64,000 nucleotides of DNA from Mycoplasmopsis verecunda (GCF_033546915.1 NZ_CP137850.1:1-64000); one strand, 5' to 3'; numbered from the stretch's first letter, positions 22,843 through 34,392 are shown. The notes: generated from the letters alone by a model not told the origin. Numbers and translations are program-made.

Positions 22843-23735
22843 TATTTCTTACCTCTTTTAATAATTCCTCTTCATACTAAGTAGCATAATAATGCTATAG
22901 GTAATAGAACAACAATTATGAAAATGATTATATAAGCTTTAATTCAAGCTTTATTTTCAGATTTGATTTCAGCGTTAACAGCATTTTTAATTGTAGCTGC
23001 ATCAGCTCCTAGTAAAGTAGCAACTTCAGTGTATCTTTTTCTATCATACATTAATGCTAATACATATATGGCAGTAAATCCTAGTGCAACTCCAAAATCA
23101 ACTCATAGAAGAACATAAACATTACCAAATGCATTATCAAGAACTTCTTTTCAATGAATATTAATATTAAATTTTAAATTAGGATTATTAACTTCAATAT
23201 TTCATACACCATCTCATACATTTAATAAGAATAAAAGCACTCCATTAAATAAAGCGAAATAAGTAATAAAGAAAGCGAATAATCAAGTGTAACGAAGAAT
23301 TTTTAATCTAATTGCACGATAAGTATCTGGAATAACAGTAACTGCTGCTATATTACCATGAGAATAATTTTCGCGACACATTGAAATAGCATGTCTTCAT
23401 GATTTCTGTTTTGTTAAAGCTTTAGCAAATAAACTTAGTGATAAAAGAAATACAAATGATAGTAATACATACCACCCAATACCTTTATTTTTGTCAACCG
23501 CAGTATTTAGAAAATAGTTAGTTAATATACCAGCAATTGAAGCTAAAAAGATAATAAATCAAAATAAGAATTGGATTAAATTTAACGTCTTTTCTCTTTG
23601 TAATGTTGTATTAATAGCATCAGGAATAATTTTTAAAGGATCTTTTTTAACCTTGGTTTCAGTTGTGACTTCTAAAGTATTAGGAACTGGAGTAGTAACT
23701 TGTTGCAAATCACCATTATTTGGTACATTAAACAT
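22842..23735 (-). CDS. MSC_0882-like mycoplasma membrane protein
   Basis: A 297-aa protein with about four transmembrane helices (roughly residues 53-75, 86-108, 150-175, 205-230) plus a last one near 265-290. It has short soluble tails and a basic end (RGIIKRGKK). Seven or more UGA codons are Trp. Its length, topology and the YTEVATLLGADAATIKNAV loop resemble what I recall of the mollicute-specific MSC_0882 family, but I cannot verify the match. Function is unknown. AGGAGG overlaps the stop of the preceding gene, and its own stop overlaps the DJ-1 start. Confidence 0.75.
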
Positions 23736-23743
23736 ATTACCTC

Positions 23744-24982
23744 CTATTCAATTACTTCTTTTTGATATTTAAATTCAGCTAATTTATTAAAGATAGCTTT
23801 GGTTACTTGTTCAGTATTGATTTTACTTTCGATATTAGGATCCATATTTAATATAGAAGCAGAAATTGTTGCTAATGAATTTCTAGTATCTTTATTTAAT
23901 GAAGAGATAACGTATCTTGCAACATTTAAGTATTCCTTAGCAGAAGCGCTTTCTGCTTGGCCCATAAATTCATCACCTTTTTTATTAATTTGTTCTATAG
24001 CATAAGAAGTTAGAATGTCTTTTTTCTGTGCATCATCTGCAAGTTTATAACTTGAGTTTGTTTCTTCAACATGTTGAACCAATTTATCTAAGTACTCGTC
24101 TGTGTTTAAAGTTTTATTAATAACTTGTACCTCTTTTTTAACATAACTTGTAGCTACTTCTTTTATAACATTTTGCACATCTTCATTATTTAAAATGTTT
24201 GTAGTAGCACCAAGAGCTTGTGTTAGTTCATCAAGATCTTTTTTAGATAAATTAGAAGGATCTTTTTGCATTAATTCAAATAAAGTATTACCTTTTTTAA
24301 ATAAATCAATTCCGGCAATTACTCCAGCACCTAGACCTGAAAGTGAAGCACCTTTTCCACCAGTCATCATTTTAACACCTAAACTAGTAGATTTAGTTGT
24401 TGAGTTAGTTGTTGGAATTCCAGTAGTTATAACATTAGCGATAAGTAAAGTACCGGGTATAGTTAAAATAGCATTAGTACCACCAAATAGAACACGAGTT
24501 CAAATTCTATTCCCTCTGTGTCCTGATTCTTTTCTTAATGCAGCTTTTTCTTTACGTTTCTTTTTTGTAGCTAATTGAATTATTAATGTAATAAAGAAGA
24601 AAAATACTCTAATAGACAAGTAAATAATAATAGCAACTAAAGTTGATATGAACGGCAATCCCGATTGAACCGTGGTATTAGTTGTATCATCATCTTTTAG
24701 ACGATTAGCAATTTGTTCAGATACTAGATTATAAAATAAAATTGTTGCCACAATAGTAATAACAATTGCTACAACCTTAAAAATTGTTCATTTGTAATTA
24801 AATCAAAAACCTAAAAGAAATGCTATAGCAATTAATGCAGTGATTACAATAGGCAATCAAACAGTTGCTCCATTTAATTTATCAGAGAGATTTTTTAAGA
24901 AGTTAATTATGGTATCTAAACCATTATTAGAATTAGAACTTTGTTGTTCAGTAGCTTCAAAAAAGTAAGATATATTATTCAT
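23744..24982 (-). CDS. hypothetical membrane protein, CvpA-like N-terminal half
   Basis: A 412-aa protein. Residues about 45-190 contain four hydrophobic helices: WLPIVITALIAIAFLLGFWF, a second helix ending FYNLVSEQI, FISTLVAIIIYLSIRVFFFFI and, after a strongly basic stretch, VLFGGTNAILTIPGTLLIANV. This order, with the basic region before an Asn-Arg/Gly segment, resembles the CvpA (colicin V production) fold, an inference from layout only. The C-terminal 200 residues are hydrophilic and helical, with Asn/Gln/Lys and coiled-coil character. Its ATG overlaps the def stop (TAATG), so it is co-translated with peptide deformylase. Confidence 0.7.
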
Positions 24983-25539
24983 TATAAGTATTTAGCCTTT
25001 GCTAATTTTTTTCATGGATCTTTTTTAGCTATACGGTCAATAAATAAGTGACCATTTAAGTGATCTAATTCATGTTGGAATACAATTGCTAAATAACCAG
25101 TAAGTTCATAACGTAGTCATTTACGTTCGTTATAACTATAAGCATCTACAACAATTCTATCGGATCTATGAACAAATCCTTCTTGATTTGGTCAAGATTC
25201 ATCAACCGATAAACATCCCTCACCTTCTTCAAGAGCAATTTTACGATCGCTTTTAGCGACAATGCGAGGATTAAACATAACATCCTTAAACATTACATTT
25301 CCATTTGCGTCTTGGACATAAACATAAAAGACATTTTTAAGTATTCCATATTGTACTGCTGCAACACCAACTCCGGGACGGAATTGTGTTCCTTCAGTTT
25401 GTGAGTCATCGATGTGATATATCATTCTTTCTGCTAGATCAATATCTTCATCTGTTAGAGGAATTGGTACATCATGTGATTTTTTTCTAAGTACAGTATC
25501 AGGTAGTTGTACTATTTTGATATTATATTTTTTATTCAT
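24982..25539 (-). CDS. def: peptide deformylase
   Basis: Removes the formyl group from new proteins and is essential. The 185-aa enzyme has the three family motifs: [10 protein letters not shown] (motif 1), EGCLSV (motif 2, metal ligand Cys109) and QHELDHLNG (motif 3, metal ligands His156 and His160). UGA codons are Trp. The motif 1 form GVAAVQ instead of GLAAPQ is a variant also seen in divergent deformylases. A TATAAT box ends 6 nt before the ATG and there is no ribosome-binding site, so the mRNA is probably leaderless. It is first of a four-gene operon running to 22276. Confidence 0.95.
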
Positions 25540-25545
25540 AACTAA

Positions 25546-25551
25546 ATTATA
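25546..25551 (-). promoter_or_regulatory. -10 box of the def operon (leaderless start)
   Basis: TATAAT on the minus strand, 6 nt before the def ATG. This places the transcription start at or next to the A of the start codon. Confidence 0.65.
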
Positions 25552-25603
25552 ATATAACTAAAATTAAAATATAATTAATATATTAATTATAAGGAGTAAC
25601 TAA

Positions 25604-26482
25604 ATGCAAGGAAATTTATCAATTCTGATATTTAGTAGTGTGCTAATTAATATCGCATTTATAGTGATGGGATATTTAATTGGTTCGCTAAATACATCAA
25701 TAATTTTAGGCAAGATAATTAAGAAAGATCCTAGAGAAGAACATTCCCAAAATGCAGGTGCAACCAATTCTTCTAGGGTATTTGGAAGAAAAATAGGAAT
25801 AATTATTCTATTAGTTGATATAGCAAAAACAATAGTAGCTGTAGCAATAGCCACAGGATTTGCATATTTAGCAAATATAACTCCACAATTACGAATGCCT
25901 GCTGAAATTGCGAAGACTCCAGTGGTTTATCAAGCTCAACCAATTGTTGCTGTGCCAATGTTAGCAGGATTCGGAGTTGTGCTTGGTCATTGTTTTCCAG
26001 TATTTTATGGATTTAAAGGTGGAAAAGGAGTTGCTTGTTCAATTGGATTAATAATTAGTTACAATATTGTTTTATTACCGATTGCTGCTGTATTTTTCTT
26101 TGCTGTTGCATTTTGAAAAAAATATGTATCTCTTGCAAGTATGGTAGCAGCTATCTTATTAATTCCTTTTGTATTTGTACCTTGAATGTCAAATAGTGTA
26201 ATAGCTTGAGGCACAAATTTCAATTGATTAAATAATATAGTAAATGATGCTTTTGTATCCAATCCTGTGCATGGGCAAGTATTACCCGAATTAAAGCCTT
26301 GAGTTCCAGTAGATCAAAAACATTTATTTATATATATTTTTAATTACACATTAACAATAGGATCAATATTTAATGGATTTATTTACTTAGGAGCTGTAGG
26401 ATTAATCTTATTAACTCACAGAACTAATATAAAAAGATTAATAAGTGGTACAGAGAGAAAAATCAATTTAAAAAAAAGCTAA
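25604..26482 (+). CDS. plsY: glycerol-3-phosphate acyltransferase PlsY
   Basis: Integral membrane enzyme transferring acyl from acyl-phosphate to glycerol-3-phosphate, the first step of phospholipid synthesis. The 292-aa protein has the family motifs: GYLIGSLNTSIILGK at the first helix, the substrate loop NAGATNSSRVFG, and GHCFPVFYGFKGGKGVACSIG. It is longer than most PlsY (about 200 aa) because of two inserted stretches, one before VVYQAQPIVAVP and one near the C-terminus. UGA codons are Trp. An AAGGAG site precedes the ATG. It is divergent from def. Confidence 0.94.
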
Positions 26483-26492
26483 TTAATATACT

Positions 26493-26524
26493 CATCTATT
26501 CAATTACCGAATAGATGTTTTTTA
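26493..26524 (+). terminator. terminator of plsY
   Basis: CATCTATTC (26493-26501) / GAATAGATG (26509-26517), then T6. Confidence 0.9.
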
Positions 26525-26530
26525 TTAAAT

Positions 26531-26564
26531 AAAAATATGGAACACCATTAAGGCAATTCCATAT
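26531..26564 (-). terminator. terminator of eno
   Basis: ATATGGAA (26535-26542) / TTCCATAT (26557-26564), with a T run on the minus strand (A run 26531-26535). Confidence 0.75.
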
Positions 26565-26576
26565 ATTATTCTCGTA

Positions 26577-27950
<1,374 letters not shown>

Positions 27951-28154
27951 TTATTTATTTAAGATTTTGTGTTATTTGCAAATAATTAATCTTTTAAAGA
28001 TTAGTATTATTATAGCATTATTATAAAAGTGATTATGATGCTATTTTATAGAAAAAGATAGATGTATAATTAAACTATACCTATTCGATTATATCTATTA
28101 TAGATAGTATAAAATGTTTGTAAATCGGATAATAAAAACTGTCTAGTTTGACAG

Positions 28155-28925
28155 TTAATATCATTTGTAAAACAATCACACATCAAAAACATCGCAATTA
28201 TACCCAAATTTTTCATCTCAGTGGAAGGCATTTCTACATAATATAAAATGTTTATATGGTCATCCACCAAAAACTTTAATAACTCATCTAATTAGCCGTT
28301 CATCCTTAAACATTTCTGTTGTTAAGTTGTTATTTCTACAATAATGGAATGTTCTTCCTTTTCAGAAAAACACATAGGCAATTACAGAAATTAATTCCAT
28401 TATTCAAAATCATCATTTGTAATAATCAGTCCCTTGGTAATAAATAATATATCATGAGGTATATCTTATATTAGTTATTAGCGTTGTTATTCAAATAAGT
28501 AGTGTAAGATAAAAGAAAAAATAAATTTGTATTTTTATTTTAGTCATATTATGTTTTTTATCTCTATGTTGAATTTCATTATGCTTTATATTTAAAGGTT
28601 TAAGATAAATATGGCGATAAATTAAATAAATTATTGTATTTTTATCCTTGTTTTTAAATCTAATGTCTTGATATCTAAATTTTTTGGATAATCTTACTGT
28701 GACATTAAAATCATTAATAATGCGATGTATGATAAACAAAATTATTGGTGGAGCATAAGCTATATAATTAATTAAAAAAACAATATCTCGTATTTTTTCA
28801 TTAGGTTCTGTAAAAAGCTTATATCCTCACAAGAAAGGGATAAGAATCAATAATACAGCAAAAACAATATAGAAAATACTAACTACCAAAAAACAAAAAA
28901 TTATTCAAGCATTTTCATGTTTCAT
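28155..28925 (-). CDS. uncharacterised four-helix membrane protein, paralogue D
   Basis: Unrecognised 256-aa protein, fragmented in the standard code by about 13 UGA codons. Two N-terminal hydrophobic helices (about residues 7-33 and 47-68) are followed by a basic soluble segment (about 75-128). Two more helices follow (about 131-150 and 170-187) and then a C-terminal tail with repeated aromatic-Cys patterns: FHYCRNN, then FILCRNAFHW. It is a clear paralogue of the next gene upstream: KHENAWIIFCFL, IINDFNVTVRLSKKFR and HIYLKPLN are nearly shared. It is last gene of the 28.1-33.1 kb minus-strand cluster. No function can be assigned. A membrane partner or immunity role is only a hypothesis. Confidence 0.75.
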
Positions 28926-28991
28926 TATAATATCCTAACTTCTAAATTCTTATTTGCTAAATTTTATAATTTATAACTTTTATCTTTTAAT

Positions 28992-29741
28992 TTATCTATA
29001 TATTATTCAAGAATCAGTAATACGACCTTTATACTCAAATTCTTCATTTCAATGAAAAGCATTTTTGCATAAAATAAATTGTTTATATGGATATGATGGG
29101 ATTGACGAAATAATCCATGTAATAAGTCTATTGCTTTCAAATGATTTCTTTGTTAAATTGTGATTTTTGCAATAATGGTAAGTTCTACATCTTCAAAAAA
29201 CTACATAGCCATAAAAAGAAACAAATTCAAAGAATCAAAATATTCATCCATATGATACATTCCTGTGTTCAGTGGTAAAGTATCAAATTGTATATCATAC
29301 ATTTATTATAAGGTTTGATGCAAGAATAATTAACGATAGATAAAAGAAAATATAAATTTGAATCTTTATTTTAGTTTTATTATCAATTGTTTGATGATTC
29401 ATTTCATTATTCTTTACATTTAATGGCTTAAGATAAATATGTTTATAAATTCAATAAATTATTATATTTTTATTTTTGCTTTTGAACCTAACGTCTTGAT
29501 TCCTAAATTTTTTTGATAATCTTACTGTAACATTAAAATCATTAATAATACGATATATAGTAATTAAAAATACAGGGGGCATAATAATTCCATAATTAAC
29601 AAAAAAGACAATGCTATTAATTTTATGACCGAATGTAAATTTAAATATAAAAGGAAAACCTACTGCTAATGATAAGAAAATTATGTAAAAAAAGCTTACA
29701 AATAAAAAACAGAAAATTATTCAAGCACTTTCGTGTTTCAT
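28992..29741 (-). CDS. uncharacterised four-helix membrane protein, paralogue C
   Basis: Unrecognised 249-aa tandem paralogue of the following gene (28155-28925). Both share the N-terminal motif (KHESAWIIFCFLFVSFFYII), the middle IINDFNVTVRLSKKFRNQD, the HIYLKPLNVKNNE block and the C-terminal tail (YHYCKNHNLTKK, then FILCKNAFHWNEEFEY). It has about eight UGA-encoded Trp. Topology is two helices, basic soluble loop, two helices, soluble tail. The ATG begins 1 bp after the stop of the upstream gene, so it is probably translated by coupling. The tandem pair suggests a recent duplication with divergence of the N-terminal helices. Confidence 0.75.
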
Positions 29742-29742
29742 T

Positions 29743-30573
29743 TTAATATCCAGGTCCAAAATCATCATCAAACACAGTATTATTTTTTTCTTTATTCATT
29801 TCTGAAATAATATTATTTTTTTCATCAGAAAAAATATTTTTTAGTGTATTAATACCAAATAAAATATCTGAATTTTTATTATATGAGATATTTTCTTTAT
29901 CCAGAAAAAGAGACATATGCTTTATATTAGTTAATATTTTATCCAATCTTTCAATTTTCTCTAAATAAGTATTTATTGTATTATCCGGATTATCTTTGAT
30001 ATAAGAAAAAAATCTAGCGACTGACATTGATAAATTAAAATTTAAATCATAGAATTTATTTGATTTTTTAATCAATTTATCAAATTCAGAATATTTCTTT
30101 TCAAAATCATAAACATCTTTTAATGTTAATATGAGTGAAACTCAACTTAATCAACTACCGGCCATTCTAATTGCTGTTGTTTTTGCCATATATTGCATAT
30201 ATGAGAATAGCGCACTTAAAAAAATAGAGGTTACCTTTTTATATTTATATTTATTGCTATCATCGTTATAAGAGTGTAGTTCAAGGTTGTTCTTTCTATT
30301 GATTTTCTCCAATTCATCAGCTAAAAAAATTAAGAATTTGTTGAATTCAATAATCGCTAATTTATCACTTTTACTAATATCTTTATTTTTGAATTTTATT
30401 CAGTTAGGTAGTGTATTATTTAATTCATCAACTGTGAGATTTATTTTTGTTAAAAAATCATTTAAATACTCTTCGGGTAAAGAATAAAATAAATTTACAA
30501 CATATGAATAAATTAAATAGTTATCTTGATCAGTACTTTTTTTGTAATTTGTATCATTTGTATAAACTATCAT
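29743..30573 (-). CDS. uncharacterised helical protein B with central hydrophobic segment
   Basis: Unrecognised 276-aa protein without a signal peptide. The N-terminal 110 residues are helical and charged. Residues about 113-155 form an amphipathic-to-hydrophobic block (FLSALFSYMQYMAKTTAIRM, then WLSWVSLILTLKDVYDF). The rest is predicted long helices. It ends in an acidic-aromatic tail, FDDDFGPGY, similar to the tail of the gene at 32166-33065. Size, hydrophobic centre and helix content match that gene, though identity is low. A GTGAGGG site precedes the ATG. It ends 1 bp before paralogue C. Possible function, stated only as a hypothesis: a helical pore-former or a membrane-inserting partner of the C/D proteins. 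Confidence 0.72.
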
Positions 30574-30586
30574 AAACCCTCACTTT

Positions 30587-30610
30587 ATTAATATCCGGCA
30601 TAGTTATCTA
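30587..30610. repeat. left copy of a 20-bp direct repeat flanking the IS30-type element
   Basis: TAATATCCGGCATAGTTATC repeats almost exactly at 32170-32189, where it is the 3' end of the helical gene A. On the minus strand it reads D-N-Y-A-G-Y-stop, against D-N-Y-A-G-I-N-stop in gene A. It is a duplicated gene tail, now separated from the parent by the insertion. Confidence 0.8.
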
Positions 30611-30616
30611 TAAATT

Positions 30617-32167
30617 AAAAAGCTGTCAATCCACCTAATCGTGAGCTAACAGCTTTTTTTGTATCCTTGTATAATAAAATTGCAAATCTAAAGGAAGGAA
30701 CTAACTTAATTATAATGTTAATAGATTTGAAGTATAACAAAAAAGAGTATTTTGCATAAAAATTGAGGAAAAAGTATATCAAACGGTTATATCAAAAACT
30801 CAAAGAGAAGCATATTATCATTTTGCAATAATGGATTCACTAAATGATAACGAAATAAACAAAATCCATAAGGACATAAACAAACTCAGAGAGCAAAATA
30901 TAACTCATTTCAACATCGAAAAGCTAGCTATTATGTTTAAAAATTTCGCAACACATGAAACACTGAATGATATTTCAAAAACAATGAACGTATCAGCTAA
31001 AGTTCTCAAGCAAAATTTAAAACTAGCTATGTGAATTACACAGCAGAAGACTCATACAAATTTTGCAGTAATTGTAAAAAATAGACTAACAACAATTTTT
31101 AAAGTTTCACATCGTGAATGAGTTCAGCTCAAAATGCAAAATGTTCAAAATCCAGTTCAACAAATTCATGAAAACACAATTTCAAAATGAGATGATATTG
31201 TTCGCTTCTGAAGGTTTTGAAGTAAACAACACAGAATCGTTAAGAGAAAATTATCTAAAGGTATTTTACTTTCAGATAATGAAAAGAAATTTGAACCACT
31301 AATATCAGTAACGACATTCTTGGATTACTATAAAGAACAATTGAAGGATAAAAATGCTTTTATACCTACGCCACAAGCTTTTTATTACTTTTATGGATTA
31401 AGAATATTTAAAGATGTTGATTTCTCTATTTTTATTTTGAAATCAAAAGAGGTATTTCAAAATCTAATTGAGATAAACTACGTGGCAAGAAGAAAAAAGC
31501 CTAAAGGAGTGCAATCTAAGAAAATTAACTTTGGTATTTCTATTCATCTCGCACCATTAACAATTAGAAACAGAGAAGAATTTGGACATTATGAAATGGA
31601 CACAGTAATTCTTAATTTAAGAGCTAAATATTGCATTCTTACCTTGCTAGAAAGAAAGACAAGAATGTTATTTGGGATATTAACTCGGCGAGATGCAGAT
31701 TCAATAAAAGAATCACTTCTTAAATTGATTAATCATCACAATTTAACCATTTTATCTCTAACCATAGACAATGGTTCGGAAAATGTGAAGTTAAATGAAA
31801 TAAGAGAAATTCCTGTTATTTACAAGTGCGATACATATTCATCATTACAAAAGGAAGCATAGAAAATGCTCATAAAAAAATCAGAAACTTTCTACCAAAA
31901 GGCAAGTTTCCGAGATATGTTAATTTTGAATATATTTCACAAATGTTCAACGCAATAAATGATCAATATCGTGATTTTATTGATGATAAAACAGGCAGAA
32001 TAATCAGGTTAAAAACTTCTAAATATTTCAACAGTTTCGTCTAAATAACAAAGAATTTTAAGCTTAGGCTTTATTTTTCTTCACGCTTTTGGAACATTTT
32101 TGTAAAATTTATACAGCAATATTGAGGAACTACTCAATTTACCACTTAGGTGGACTTTCAACTTTTT
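30617..32167 (+). mobile_element. IS30-family insertion sequence (IS1630-like)
   Basis: A 1551-bp element. Its 21-bp terminal inverted repeats (30617-30637 and 32147-32167) both start AAAAAG and end TCCACCTA, with 17 of 21 bases matching. AATT on each side (30613-30616 and 32168-32171) is a likely 4-bp target duplication. A single transposase gene fills it, in the opposite direction to the surrounding minus-strand genes. The insertion falls in the last codons of gene A. Its right terminal bases now form part of that gene's stop codon. The transposase is frameshifted, so the copy is probably inactive. Confidence 0.85.
30831..32044 (+). pseudogene. IS30-type transposase, frameshifted
   Basis: DDE transposase split between two frames. 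The first frame (30831 to TAG at 31860-31862, through four UGA-Trp codons) contains HYEMDTVI (first Asp) and TIDNGSEN (second Asp). The expected continuation, KGSIENAHKKIRNFLPKGKFP with the catalytic Glu, lies in the -1 frame and runs to 32044. The switch is at TTACAAAAGGAAGC (about 31844-31857), where a missing A or a -1 slip on AAAAG would restore the protein. The N-terminus upstream of the ATG is open back to 30738, so the start is uncertain. It is most likely a recent single-base loss. Programmed frameshifting is possible but the slippery site is weak. Confidence 0.8.
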
Positions 32168-33065
32168 AATTAATACCGGCATAGTTATCAAATTCATCTT
32201 TATTAGTTGTATTATCTTTGTTATTATTTAGTATTGATAACTCAATAATAATAGAATTTCTTAAACGATTTATAACATTTTTGACATTATTAATTTGGTT
32301 AATAAGATACTTGTCGTCAATATTATTCGAAATAGTTAATATTTTTTGAAGAATTGAGTCACAATTATCAATGATTTTATGTAGCACATTCTTAAAATCA
32401 TTTTTTTCTTTTTGTGATAAATCTAATATTGTTGAATAAGTAAAAGCATTTGAAAAATTATTGGCTAACTTAGAAAAATCGTTTTTCATTGATGAAACTT
32501 GAATTTCCAAATCAGCAGCTTTTGTTTTCAGTTCTTTTCCTTCTGAAATTAATAGTCCGCCAGCTGTATTAGCGGCAATAGCGGCTGCAGCAGCAATATA
32601 AGGAGCAAAAAATAAGAACGCACCTAATAATCCAGCACCAGCATTACCTGCGGCCAGTGTTATTTTTTCATCTTTTATTTTTTTATTTCCTATATTATTG
32701 TATTCAATAGCTTTATTTATAAGTATATTATTTAATTTCTCAGATAAATGTTTCAACATTTCTACATCATCTAAATCGCTATCTTGTAGTGTTTTAGAAA
32801 TAAAATGATATCTCTCGGATGATAAAGTAGATTCGATTAATTTGTATAATCATGAATTTTTCAAGAAGTTATTACTTGTAACTTTGTCTATAGTATCGTA
32901 ATATGTTAATATAATATTTTTATCATATTCACTAAATGTATCAATTAATGGTTTGATTCATTTTAATAATTCTTCATTATTTTGAATATTACCGTTATTT
33001 AACGGGTTAATAGCATTAGCTGTGTTACTTATTGCAACAACTGCATTTAATAAATCATTTTTCAT
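32166..33065 (-). CDS. uncharacterised helical protein A with Ala/Gly-rich hydrophobic core
   Basis: Unrecognised 299-aa protein with no signal peptide. Residues 1-130 and 170-285 are long charged helices with heptad character. Residues about 135-170 are a continuous Ala/Gly-rich hydrophobic hairpin (AAGNAGAGLLGAFLFFAP, then YIAAAAAIAANTAGGLLI). Helix, short membrane hairpin, helix is the layout of alpha-helical pore-forming toxins such as the ClyA and Bacillus Hbl/Nhe families, but no specific motif proves this. The C-terminus EFDNYAGIN resembles the tails of gene B and of the duplicated repeat. Two UGA codons are Trp. An AGAGGAA site precedes the ATG at 33065. The 3' end is altered by the IS30 insertion. 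Confidence 0.72.
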
Positions 33066-33275
33066 ATATAAATTCCTCTTTTATTTTATTTTTCACTACT
33101 TAAAATTATATTAAAAGCTATATAAGTGTGATTGAAAAATAACTGTTCCACATATATTTCCATAAATTAATTTAATTAATAAATATATAGTAGTTAAATA
33201 ATAAAAAGCTTTATTATTAGGCATATATAATAATATATAGAATATGTTCTATTAAAAGAGTGGCGGTTATAAAAA
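33066..33275. promoter_or_regulatory. divergent intergenic region, gene A / AbiEii-like gene
   Basis: A 210-bp A/T-rich spacer between divergent genes. Several TATA-like stretches (for example near 33185-33240) could serve as -10 boxes for both directions. I see no clear operator, but this is the only place for promoters of the minus-strand A-D cluster. Confidence 0.35.
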
Positions 33276-34256
33276 ATGAATAGTAAAATAGTTAATTTGT
33301 TAAGTACCATAAAACATTGAGATAATAGTTATATATTACAAGGCAGTTATTCACTATATGTAAGAGATATTATAAAAAGACTGCCTAATGACATAGATAT
33401 TTTATTATCCACTAAAGGTAATTTGTTTCAACGAAATGAACACTGAGAAAAGTGTAAAAGCAATTATGAGATAATTAACGAATTTACTAATCATGAATTT
33501 TATAATTCTGTTGATATAAAAGTAGACAATAACAATATTAACTTAGAATGTATGAAATTTAAAACAGTACCATCAAAATATATCGAAGAAATTGATGGAA
33601 TAAAGATAGTTAAAGTAAATTTGATGATAGGATTTAAAATTTGTCAGCTTCTAACAAGCTATGTTATAAACAAAACTAATCCTAGAATGCAAAAAATAAT
33701 TAATTGTTTATTAGATTTAAAATTAATTTTAGATTGATATGGAGATATAAATATCAATGATTTAGTAGAAGTAGTTAAAATATCAATCTTTTTAAATGTA
33801 TCGTATGAAATGTATATATACAATGATAATCCATATAATAGTTTACTTGAAAGTGCATTTATTGATTATTTAGAAAAGACTATTGATGATAACAAATTAG
33901 CCAATGATTTAGACATTGTATTGAAAACCATAAGAAAACTAATTAATAACAATTTTGTAAAAGATACAATTAAAACTATAGATACAATGTTTCAATTAAA
34001 AAAAGAATTCATAGTTTATTTAACAATTTATAAGAGTAAATTTAACTCTTCTAACATACATAGATATGCTTACTATTATTGATACAACAATACAAACCAA
34101 ACATTTCGTGCATTATCATTTATTATTTCACGAATGACAATACTAAAAGAAAACAAAAGAAATGAAGCAACAAAAATTTTAGAATATATTGATGGTAAGT
34201 ATTGCATCAACTTATATAAGCTGCTAACAATTTTAGCTGATGTAAATGATGAATAA
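33276..34256 (+). CDS. AbiEii/AbiGii-like nucleotidyltransferase
   Basis: A 326-aa cytosolic protein with the nucleotidyltransferase signature. YILQGSYSLYVRD (Gly-Ser) is followed 12 residues later by LPNDIDILL (Asp-x-Asp), and then by a basic helix region, KICQLLTSYVINKT...RMQKIINCLLDLKLIL, like the KD..DL helix of the AbiEii family (DUF1814). AbiEii proteins are toxin halves of AbiE abortive-infection or toxin-antitoxin pairs that transfer nucleotides to RNA. No AbiEi-type antitoxin lies beside it, so it is an orphan or uses another partner. Three UGA codons are Trp. Family assignment is by motif only. Confidence 0.65.
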
Positions 34257-34392
34257 TCATAATAGAAAGTAGTTTACATGTGATAAAGATAGTTAAACAT
34301 TAATTATTATAGACACAACACTATATTAAATTAATACCGAAAGTAAAGTATAATTAATATACTATTGTATATCAATATATTTAAGGAGAAAA

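Noticed and set aside
31114-31302. A 62-aa plus-strand frame inside the IS30 transposase
   Set aside because: The transposase frame is continuous through this stretch when UGA is Trp, so this is an out-of-frame shadow.
29743-33065. Naming genes A and B as ClyA- or Hbl-type toxins outright
   Set aside because: Only the helix-hydrophobic hairpin-helix layout supports it. There is no family motif, so it is kept as a hypothesis in the findings.
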